From an uncultured Candidatus Melainabacteria bacterium (GTDB lineage: Bacteria > Cyanobacteriota > Vampirovibrionia > Gastranaerophilales > Gastranaerophilaceae), in the NCBI GenBank assembly GCA_934693215.1, contig CAKUVB010000114.1, positions 1 through 5,576 of the forward strand: DNA of 5,576 bases, written 5' to 3'. This document shows positions 1 through 5,576 of the stretch, one piece after another. Under the pieces are notes generated by a model, which was not told the DNA's origin, did no database searches, and was given only the letters and a program-made list of their open reading frames with translations. The translations under genes and the position numbers were made by a program. Within the stretch, counting starts at the first letter, position 1, and each line of letters opens with the position of its first letter.

Positions 1-802
1 GCATTAATTCATGCAAAACACCTGCAGTTACTGACGGACGTTTTGTAAGTATAATTGCACATTGATTAGTCAATGTTATTTTATCAATTTTTCCTGATGT
101 TTTTTGAGGAGTAGATTCTTCTTCCTCTTGAACTTCATCTTCGTCCTCATCTGATTTTAAAGATGAAGTATCTTTAGACAAATTATCTTCAACAACAGTA
201 TCTTTACTATCAAATTTAACCTCAACATCAGGAATAATAGATTTTAATGTCGTAATAAATATTTCCATTTTTTCTTGTGTTATAGGTAAAGTCGGAACAA
301 CATCAAGCAAACCTTCAATCAATTGTTCCATTTCTTCTTCATCATCATTTTTTTGCATCAATGAAGTTAAAGCACCTGTGTTTAAAGATAAAAATTCATC
401 TGTTAACATACAGTTTATATTTATACCATTACGTTCTAATTTACATGGCATATATAACAACGGTGTCAAAAATTCGTTTTTCTTTCTACTTTTTGAATTT
501 CCGCCAACTAAGAATAAATACCCATAGATAAGATATTTTTCTTTTTGATTCAATTCGCTTTGAATCATTAATTCCGTCAACTTTGTATCACTTCCATCAA
601 ACTTTTGATAATCAATGTTTGAAGTAAATAATTTGTCATCTTCTTTTAAAAATATCCACTTGTTATCTTTATCTGATTTTAGGTTTCTAAATGTTGAACT
701 CTTAACTTCTTCTCTTACACAATCATGAAGATAAAGTGAAAGTTTTTTTACAAAACTATTATTAAACGCAGAATTAATTGCTCGGGTAGCTTCTTGTAGC
801 AT
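1..802 (-). CDS. Uncharacterised protein, N-terminal 267 residues (possible superfamily I helicase-like protein), cut by the window edge
   Basis: An open frame runs from ATG at 802 (minus) to the left edge without a stop, giving 267 codons; the C-terminus is outside. The start is supported by an AAGAGGAAG Shine-Dalgarno 5 to 13 bases upstream (minus strand, 816-808) and a promoter behind it. No signal peptide or membrane segment is visible. Residues 1-100 are a mixed helical and beta segment with a hydrophobic strand YLIYGYLFLVGG (90-101), followed by FLTPLLYMPCKLERNG around 111-126. A strongly acidic low-complexity linker lies at about 218-229. The visible end, CAIILTKRPSVTAGVLHELM (248-267), resembles to my eye the region before the ATPase core of large AAA/superfamily I DNA or RNA helicases, where a 'plyGylflv..plfyipc.le' pattern also occurs. 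No Walker motif lies in the visible part, so this is a weak family guess. The gene is certain; the function is not. Confidence 0.8.
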   Translation of the reverse strand, partial: MLQEATRAINSAFNNSFVKKLSLYLHDCVREEVKSSTFRNLKSDKDNKWIFLKEDDKLFTSNIDYQKFDGSDTKLTELMIQSELNQKEKYLIYGYLFLVGGNSKSRKKNEFLTPLLYMPCKLERNGININCMLTDEFLSLNTGALTSLMQKNDDEEEMEQLIEGLLDVVPTLPITQEKMEIFITTLKSIIPDVEVKFDSKDTVVEDNLSKDTSSLKSDEDEDEVQEEEESTPQKTSGKIDKITLTNQCAIILTKRPSVTAGVLHELM

Positions 803-833
803 AAAATCTTCCTCTTGATTATTAATATTAAAA

Positions 834-863
834 ATTATAGCACATAAGAGATATATGGGTAAA
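834..863 (-). promoter_or_regulatory. Probable sigma-70-type promoter of the minus-strand gene
   Basis: On the minus strand a perfect TATAAT (839-834) lies 18 bases after TTTACC (863-858, four of six matches to TTGACA). This predicts a transcript start near 827 and a leader of about 25 bases that contains the Shine-Dalgarno sequence before ATG 802. Distances fit a housekeeping promoter. It is a pattern match only. Confidence 0.55.
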
Positions 864-954
864 GTATTAAAAATACGAAGTTAAATGTTAAATTATTGTA
901 AATTATATACCAATAATAGCAATTTATATTTTTACACTGTTTAATAAAAACATA

Positions 955-1944
955 ATGCATACAATAAACAACAATACCCCTATATATTACCAAACAAAAA
1001 CTAACCCCGCTAAAACAACAAGCTTTAAAGGGCATGGTGGTCATGAAATTTTAGAAATAGGTAAAGATACATTACTTCTAAGACATGAAACTGCTTTTTT
1101 TAGAGAATATAATACTCTCAACAAAGGCATAAATTATTTAAGACAACATTTTCCAAAAGAGAAAAGCCCTAGAATTATAGTAGGAGCTTGTTCTACAGGA
1201 GAAGAAGTATTATCCATAAAAATGTTGATGCCCGATAAAAAACCTAAAATTTTAGGTTTTGATATTAGTCCAAATTCAATTGCAGAAGCAAAAACAGGAA
1301 TTTATACAATTTCTCAACCAAAAGATGACGTAAGCAGAAATTTCATTTCTTGGTTAGGGATTTCTGCCTATAAAGATGAATTTTTAGGTTTTGGTAAACC
1401 TAAAACTCATAAAGAAAAAATCATGAAAAATTTATTTAATAATAATTTTACTCAAATTGCTGAAAAATCAACACCTAAACAAAATCCTATTAAAAGATTT
1501 TTTAACAAATTATCCTTTATATTATTACGTGACATTAACCCAGAGTTTAATGATAAAATTTTTGCACTAAAAGACCCTAAAAATACTGGTTGTAAGTTTA
1601 TTCAAGGCGATATTCAACATTTGGACAAAATCGTTCCAAAAGGCAAAGCCCATGCAGTGTCTTTTAGAAATGCAATATATCATTTAGTTACTATGGAAAA
1701 CGAAAATGACGAACGTATACAAATACCTCTCAAAATCGCTGAACCAACACTAAATCACGTTGCAAAACAAATTAATAAAGCTTTAACAAAAGATGGAATT
1801 TTTATACTTGGAGAACGTGAAGATAAACAATTGACTGATACAAAACTTCTTTCTAAAGTTCTTAAAAAAAATGGATTTAAAGAAGTTGCAAAAACAAAAA
1901 ATGGTTATTGTAACATTTGGGCAAAAATTAAAGATGTTGATTAA
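955..1944 (+). CDS. Orphan CheR-like SAM-dependent methyltransferase
   Basis: This 329-residue protein carries the SAM-binding half of the CheR family, which methylates glutamates of chemoreceptors. Visible CheR signatures in order are ETAFFREYNTL (46-56, the family's 'TxFFRd' segment), VGACSTGEEVLSI (76-88, glycine-rich SAM loop), ILGFDISPNSIAEAKTGIY (99-117, acidic ribose-binding strand and following helix), GDIQHLD (218-224), SFRNAIYHL (236-244, counterpart of 'CRNVliYF') and GIFILGERE (281-289). The N-terminal helical CheR domain is missing; instead there is a polar leader ending in TSFKG (22-26). A Lys/Asn/Phe-rich stretch at about 125-195 looks inserted compared with ordinary CheR. The frame is open upstream only to 892 and contains no earlier ATG, so 955 is chosen although no clear Shine-Dalgarno is present. 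The upstream gene is divergent and the downstream gene is unrelated. With no chemotaxis genes here its substrate is unknown; another protein or small-molecule target is possible. Confidence 0.85.
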   Translation: MHTINNNTPIYYQTKTNPAKTTSFKGHGGHEILEIGKDTLLLRHETAFFREYNTLNKGINYLRQHFPKEKSPRIIVGACSTGEEVLSIKMLMPDKKPKILGFDISPNSIAEAKTGIYTISQPKDDVSRNFISWLGISAYKDEFLGFGKPKTHKEKIMKNLFNNNFTQIAEKSTPKQNPIKRFFNKLSFILLRDINPEFNDKIFALKDPKNTGCKFIQGDIQHLDKIVPKGKAHAVSFRNAIYHLVTMENENDERIQIPLKIAEPTLNHVAKQINKALTKDGIFILGEREDKQLTDTKLLSKVLKKNGFKEVAKTKNGYCNIWAKIKDVD

Positions 1945-2050
1945 TTAAATCATTTATAATATATCAAAATTAAATACCCCTGAAATACTGGAAGTATATG
2001 TAATTTTTTAGATTTTTAATATATACATTTTATTAAAGATTGTAACATTA

Positions 2051-2078
2051 TTCACTGGAATTAGTTCTAAGGTATTAT
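2051..2078 (+). promoter_or_regulatory. Candidate promoter of the GH57 gene
   Basis: TTCACT (2051-2056) is followed after 16 bases by TATTAT (2073-2078, five of six matches to TATAAT). Transcription would begin near 2085, giving a leader of about 80 bases before ATG 2167. The region is so AT-rich that chance matches to the -10 box are frequent, so the call is moderate. Confidence 0.4.
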
Positions 2079-2093
2079 ATTTTATACCCGTTT

Positions 2094-2140
2094 ATGCTAT
2101 ATATTAGCATGTTAGATTGTGAAAATATATGACTACAATC
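2094..2140 (+). promoter_or_regulatory. GH57 leader with two short inverted repeats
   Basis: ATGCTA (2094-2099) and TAGCAT (2105-2110) form 6-bp arms around a 5-base centre. GATTGT (2115-2120) and ACAATC (2135-2140) form a second pair around 14 bases. Both lie between the candidate promoter and the Shine-Dalgarno CGGAGG (2151-2156), so they could be an operator or small leader hairpins. They match no riboswitch or regulator site that I recognise. Confidence 0.3.
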
Positions 2141-2166
2141 ATTAAATAAACGGAGGCAAAAACAAT

Positions 2167-3891
2167 ATGTCAGTAGGTCAATTTGTATTTATGTTACACA
2201 GTCACTTACCGTACTATAGAAAAGCTGGTATGTGGCCATTTGGGGAAGAAAACCTATATGAATGTATGGCAGAAACATACGTTCCTTTATTAAACGCTAT
2301 TTCTGAATTATATGATGAGGGTATTAAAGCTAAATTAACCGTTGGCATAACTCCTATTCTTGCAGAACAATTAAATGATGAACACCTTCAAAATGGTTTT
2401 GTTGAATATATAGATTCAAGAATTGCATCTGTTAGCAAAGACTTAGACAGATATCCGGATCCAAAGGTTGCTCATTCTCAACACTTAAAATATTTAGCAA
2501 AATATTATTTTGATTTATGGAACAAATTGAGAGATGATTTCGTAAACAAATACGAAAAAAATCTTATTAAATATTTCAAAAAATATCAAGATTTAGGTTG
2601 TATTGAAATTACAACATCAGGTGCAACTCATGGATTCTCTCCATTATTAGCTACTGATAACAACTTGAATGCACAGTTCAAAGTTGGATCTGATACTACA
2701 AAAAGATTATTCGGTAAAAAAGCATCAGGTTGCTGGCTACCAGAATGTGCATACAGACAAGGTTATGAGTTTGTAGGCAAAGATGGTAAAAAACATTGGC
2801 GTCCTGCTATTGAAGTAACTCTTCAAAATAACGATATCAAATACTTCTTTACAGAATCTCACGTTATCGAAGGTGGTAACTCTATAGGAAACAGACGTGT
2901 AATCGGTGTTTACGGTAATATTGAATATATTCCATTACCGGAAAGAGAAGCTACAGGATATGATACATATTCAGCATATTGGTTACCAGATGCACAAGTT
3001 GCAGTAATGGGAAGAAACGATAGAGCCGGATACCAAGTTTGGTCTGCGGCTGACGGATATCCTGGAGATGGTTGCTTTAGAGAATTCCACAAAAAAGATG
3101 ATAAATCAGGTATGCACTACTGGAGAATAACATCACCTACAACAGATTTGGGTGACAAAATGCTTTATGACCCGGTATTAGCATTAAACAAAATTAATGA
3201 AAATTCTGACCACTATACAACATTAATTTACCACTTGTTGAATGATTACAAAAAATCTCACAACGGTAAAGATGGTCTTGTAATGGTTTCATTTGATACA
3301 GAGTTATTTGGTCACTGGTGGTTTGAAGGTGTTGAATTTATTAAACAAGTTATTAAAAAATTCAACAGCTATTTACCAGAAGTAGAAAGATTGACTGCTG
3401 GTGAATATATCGAAAAATATCCGCCTTCAGAAGCTATCCAAATCCCTGAAAGTTCTTGGGGACAAGGTGGTCATTTCTATGTATGGCAAAACCACTTAAC
3501 AGAATGGATGTGGCCAATTATCCACTCTTGCGAAAAACGTATCACAGAAATTGCATCTAAATACGAAACAATTCCTGAAGATAAACTTTTGCATAGAGCA
3601 TTGAATCAAATGGCAAGAGAAAACTTATTGTTACAAAGTTCAGATTGGCCATTCTTAATCACTACATGGCAAGCAAAAGATTATGCTACAGATAGATTCA
3701 GAGAACACGTTGACAGATTTGAAAAAATCTGCGATATGATTGAATCAGGCAATATCGATGAAGCTGCATTATCAGAAATCGAAAGCATAGATAATTGTTT
3801 CCCTGTAATTGATTACAGAGTATATCTACCAATAGAAGAAGGAGTAATTCCTCAACAAGAGAAAAAACTTGCTCCATTATATGTTGATTAA
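2167..3891 (+). CDS. GH57 family 1,4-alpha-glucan branching-type enzyme (DUF1957 C-terminal domain)
   Basis: A complete 574-residue retaining glycoside hydrolase of family 57, expected to form alpha-1,6 branches in a cytoplasmic storage glucan such as glycogen. The conserved regions of the family are all visible: HSHLPY (11-16), GATHGFSPL (152-160), GCWLPECAY (188-196) with the likely catalytic nucleophile Glu193, SFDTELFGHWWFEG (375-388) with the likely acid/base Asp377, and SSWGQGGHFYVW (429-440). Between regions 3 and 4, VWSAADGYPGDGCFREF (291-307) and MHYWRITSPT (316-325) match the branching-enzyme subgroup. SSDWPFLITTWQAKDYATDRFREH (491-514, read in two parts: SSDWPF and the YA-RFREH helix) is typical of the C-terminal helical DUF1957 domain. 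Length fits the archaeal and cyanobacterial members. No signal peptide or membrane segment is seen. CGGAGG sits 10 bases before the ATG. It is transcribed alone, with its own terminator downstream. Family membership is secure; branching rather than 4-alpha-glucanotransferase or amylase activity is inferred from the subgroup motifs. Confidence 0.93.
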   Translation: MSVGQFVFMLHSHLPYYRKAGMWPFGEENLYECMAETYVPLLNAISELYDEGIKAKLTVGITPILAEQLNDEHLQNGFVEYIDSRIASVSKDLDRYPDPKVAHSQHLKYLAKYYFDLWNKLRDDFVNKYEKNLIKYFKKYQDLGCIEITTSGATHGFSPLLATDNNLNAQFKVGSDTTKRLFGKKASGCWLPECAYRQGYEFVGKDGKKHWRPAIEVTLQNNDIKYFFTESHVIEGGNSIGNRRVIGVYGNIEYIPLPEREATGYDTYSAYWLPDAQVAVMGRNDRAGYQVWSAADGYPGDGCFREFHKKDDKSGMHYWRITSPTTDLGDKMLYDPVLALNKINENSDHYTTLIYHLLNDYKKSHNGKDGLVMVSFDTELFGHWWFEGVEFIKQVIKKFNSYLPEVERLTAGEYIEKYPPSEAIQIPESSWGQGGHFYVWQNHLTEWMWPIIHSCEKRITEIASKYETIPEDKLLHRALNQMARENLLLQSSDWPFLITTWQAKDYATDRFREHVDRFEKICDMIESGNIDEAALSEIESIDNCFPVIDYRVYLPIEEGVIPQQEKKLAPLYVD

Positions 3892-3913
3892 TCTCAATTA
3901 ATATAAAAAAAGG

Positions 3914-3946
3914 AAAAGGACTCAAATTAAATAGAGTCCTTTTTTT
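3914..3946 (+). terminator. Intrinsic terminator after the GH57 gene
   Basis: AAAAGGACTC (3914-3923) pairs perfectly with GAGTCCTTTT (3934-3943) around a 10-base AT loop, and the second arm runs into a T tract (3940-3946). It begins 22 bases after the GH57 stop. An A tract before the first arm (3905-3911) means it might also work weakly on the minus strand, but no minus-strand gene ends here. Confidence 0.9.
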
Positions 3947-4039
3947 GTTAAATTTTTGCCAGATTACTTAGTTATCGTTCGTAATTGTACATGTCAATCA
4001 TTAGTTAGATAAAATTCTTAAATCAATGTTTTACATTAA

Positions 4040-4068
4040 TATACATTCCATTGAATAGAGTTTATATT
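4040..4068 (+). promoter_or_regulatory. Candidate promoter of the minC-minD operon
   Basis: TATACA (4040-4045, four of six to TTGACA) is followed after 17 bases by TATATT (4063-4068, five of six to TATAAT). The predicted start near 4075 falls within a perfect 10-bp palindrome, AGGATATCCT (4070-4079). A promoter is expected here because the GH57 unit ends in a strong terminator, but the exact boxes are uncertain. Confidence 0.35.
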
Positions 4069-4111
4069 TAGGATATCCTTTTTATTGTACATAGTTAACA
4101 TGGGAAGTATT

Positions 4112-5161
4112 ATGGGAATTTATGAAAACGATTTCGTTATTGATTTGAGTGCAACAAAAAATACTGCACAACTTGCAACAGAATTAAGTTCTTTACTTGA
4201 ATCTAACGAAACTAAGGGGAAAAAAATTAGTTTAAATTTGGGAGATTTAGATCTTAAACAATCACAATTGTTAAGTATCAAAGCTTTGATTGAATCAATT
4301 GATTCTACAATTAGTTCTATCTCAACTAAATCTGAAATGACAGAGGCTTCAGCAGTTAGTTTAGGGATTGCTATTAATTCAAATAAAGCTATTGATGTTG
4401 AACTACCTTTTCAAGATTCAATATCTGGGCATATAGATGGTTTAAACGAAACCTTTGCTCCTACAGAAAATACAGAACTTGAAAATAATGTTGAAGATAA
4501 CAATAACAATTCAGAATCACTAAATATTGTTACAGAGATTCCTGAAAAAACAGAATTAGATGAATCTAAAATATTAACAAATCCCGAAGTTCAAGCTGCA
4601 CTAGACAGAGTTTTGGGTGTTCAACAAGAAACTCAAAAAGAAGAATTTGTAAAAACTAATATTGAGCTTGTTGAACCAAAAAATCCTGATAAAGATTTTG
4701 AAGTTACAGAAACAAAAGAAAGAAGTTCTGAAGGTAAATATGTATTATTAGATACCGAAGGTATTATGGACGATTACGAAGAAAATACAGAAAACACAGC
4801 AGAATTACCTACTTTGTATTTAACTCAAACTCTACGTTCAGGACAAACAGTTACTTATGAAGGAAACATTTTTATTGTAGGTGATACGCACCCCGGAAGT
4901 GAAGTAATAGCAAAGGGAGATATTACGGTTTGGGGTATCTTAGGTGGTATTGCACATGCCGGTTCTGACGGTAATGTAAATGCTAAAGTAAGGGCACTAA
5001 AACTTAACCCTATTCAATTAAGAATTGCAGGTTTGTATTCAAGAAGAAATGATACAGTTAATGTTCCTTATATCCAAAGAACAAACGAATTTACACCTGA
5101 AGAAGCAAGAATAAATAATAAACAAATCGTAGTTTATAAAACATTAAGGAGAGAAGATTAA
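4112..5161 (+). CDS. minC: Septum site-determining protein MinC with an unusually long acidic linker
   Basis: MinC inhibits FtsZ polymerisation away from mid-cell, after MinD brings it to the membrane. Residues about 5-90 (counted from ATG 4112) have the beta-alpha pattern of the FtsZ-inhibiting N-terminal domain, including KKISLNLGDLDL (37-48) and a Gly-containing final strand (VSLGIAI, 82-88). The C-terminal beta-helix, which dimerises and binds MinD, is clear: TLRSGQTV (240-247), VGDTHPGSEVIAKGDITVWG (256-275), GGIAHAGSDGN (278-288) and LRIAGLYSRR (303-312). Between them lies a roughly 130-residue linker rich in Glu, Asp, Asn and Thr; E. coli MinC has only 231 residues in total, against 349 here. 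Start choice: ATG 4112 has GGGAAG four bases before it. ATG 4100 and TTG 4085 are in-frame alternatives without a good Shine-Dalgarno, so the first 4 to 9 residues are uncertain. The stop overlaps the minD start by one base (TAATG), indicating translational coupling. Confidence 0.93.
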   Translation: MGIYENDFVIDLSATKNTAQLATELSSLLESNETKGKKISLNLGDLDLKQSQLLSIKALIESIDSTISSISTKSEMTEASAVSLGIAINSNKAIDVELPFQDSISGHIDGLNETFAPTENTELENNVEDNNNNSESLNIVTEIPEKTELDESKILTNPEVQAALDRVLGVQQETQKEEFVKTNIELVEPKNPDKDFEVTETKERSSEGKYVLLDTEGIMDDYEENTENTAELPTLYLTQTLRSGQTVTYEGNIFIVGDTHPGSEVIAKGDITVWGILGGIAHAGSDGNVNAKVRALKLNPIQLRIAGLYSRRNDTVNVPYIQRTNEFTPEEARINNKQIVVYKTLRRED

Positions 5162-5576
5162 TGACTGGTCGTGTAATAGTTATAACATCAGGTAAAGGTG
5201 GGGTAGGTAAGACTACAACAAGTGCCAATATTGGTACTGCACTAGCAAAAGCTGGAAATAAAGTTGTATTAATTGACACAGATATAGGACTTAGAAACCT
5301 TGATTTGTTACTTGGTTTAGAAAATAGAATTGTATATACAATAGTTGATGTTGTTGAAGAACGTTGCAAGTTAAAACAAGCATTAGTTAAAGATAAAAAG
5401 AATCCAAATCTTGCTCTTTTAGCTGCGGCCCAAACAAGAGATAAAACTTCTGTATCACAAGAACAATTAAAAGATATCTGTGAGCAGTTGAAAAAGAAAT
5501 ACGATTTTATCCTTGTAGATTGTCCGGCAGGTATTGAACAAGGTTTCCAAAACGCTGTAGCAGGTGCATCTGAGGC
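5161..5576 (+). CDS. minD: Septum site-determining ATPase MinD, N-terminal part, cut by the window edge
   Basis: The first 138 codons of MinD, a ParA/Mrp-type ATPase that in its ATP-bound dimer attaches to the inner membrane and recruits MinC. The deviant Walker A motif KGGVGKTT (12-19) has the signature lysine Lys12 and the phosphate-binding Lys17. VVLIDTDIGLRNLDLLLG (35-52) carries the switch I Asp41 and the MinD-specific GLRNLD segment. YDFILVDCPAGIEQGF (114-129) carries the Walker B Asp120 and the switch II 'DxPAGIE' signature that separates MinD from chromosome-partitioning ParA. The C-terminal amphipathic membrane helix lies beyond the window. An AAGGAG Shine-Dalgarno within the end of minC (5146-5151) lies about 9 bases before the ATG, which shares one base with the minC stop. 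The arrangement is a standard min operon, and minE would be the expected next gene, though it cannot be seen. Confidence 0.97.
   Translation, partial: MTGRVIVITSGKGGVGKTTTSANIGTALAKAGNKVVLIDTDIGLRNLDLLLGLENRIVYTIVDVVEERCKLKQALVKDKKNPNLALLAAAQTRDKTSVSQEQLKDICEQLKKKYDFILVDCPAGIEQGFQNAVAGASE

Noticed and set aside
803..954. A promoter for the CheR-like gene in the divergent intergenic region.
   Set aside because: Many TATA-like words exist on the plus strand, but none has a matching -35 box at a suitable distance, so no site is named.
835..1044. Minus-strand open frame of 69 codons overlapping the divergent intergenic region and the start of the CheR-like gene.
   Set aside because: It has a Cys/Tyr/Ile-rich composition typical of antisense AT-rich DNA, and it overlaps both a well-supported promoter and a real gene start.
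1985..2009. Possible intrinsic terminator after the CheR-like gene (ATACT/AGTAT hairpin, then six T from 2004).
   Set aside because: The stem is only 5 bp and AT-rich with a 3-base loop, and the T run is separated from the stem by 6 bases. This is too weak to call.
2910..3092. Minus-strand open frame of 60 codons inside the GH57 gene.
   Set aside because: It is antisense to conserved GH57 residues and has no independent support.
3698..3925. Minus-strand open frame of 75 codons over the end of the GH57 gene and its terminator.
   Set aside because: It is antisense to the conserved DUF1957 region and would begin within the terminator hairpin.
3975..3997. Minus-strand TTGACA (3997-3992), which might be a -35 box facing the GH57 gene.
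   Set aside because: No acceptable -10 box lies 16 to 18 bases downstream, and transcription would run at once into the hairpin at 3914-3943.
5091..5369. Minus-strand open frame of 92 codons over the minC-minD junction.
   Set aside because: It is antisense to the MinD Walker A region; its Ser/Pro/Val-rich composition follows from the opposite strand.

Overview
The window is AT-rich bacterial DNA with compact genes, mostly ATG starts and A/T-ending codons. It holds one gene running off the left edge on the minus strand, then four on the plus strand, the last running off the right edge. Low GC, a cyanobacterial-style minC-minD pair, a GH57 glucan enzyme and a protein with a Ser-Phe-Lys-Gly N-terminal leader together suggest an uncultured gut Melainabacteria/Gastranaerophilales-type genome (non-photosynthetic cyanobacterial relatives). 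This is an inference from style, not proof; a low-GC Firmicute is the main alternative.

Layout. Positions 802 to 1 (minus) encode the N-terminal 267 residues of a large protein I do not firmly recognise; it may be the front of a superfamily I helicase-like protein. A 152-bp divergent intergenic region carries its promoter and the start of the next gene. Positions 955-1944 encode a stand-alone CheR-like SAM-dependent methyltransferase. A 222-bp gap with a probable promoter and several short inverted repeats leads to 2167-3891, a complete GH57/DUF1957 alpha-glucan branching-type enzyme. It is closed by a strong intrinsic terminator at 3914-3946. After a further promoter region come minC (4112-5161) and the first 138 codons of minD (5161 to the edge), whose stop and start codons overlap by one base.

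Functionally the window joins unrelated housekeeping units: storage-glucan metabolism (GH57) and placement of the division septum (MinC inhibits FtsZ, MinD recruits MinC to the membrane). The terminator separates these two. The CheR-like gene has no chemotaxis neighbours here, so a role in chemotaxis cannot be assumed.

I see no mobile element, CRISPR array, tRNA, rRNA or obvious defence system. The least conventional items are the CheR-like protein (no N-terminal CheR domain, an insertion, and the leader motif), the roughly 130-residue acidic linker inside MinC, and the inverted repeats in the GH57 leader. None amounts to a demonstrated new system.
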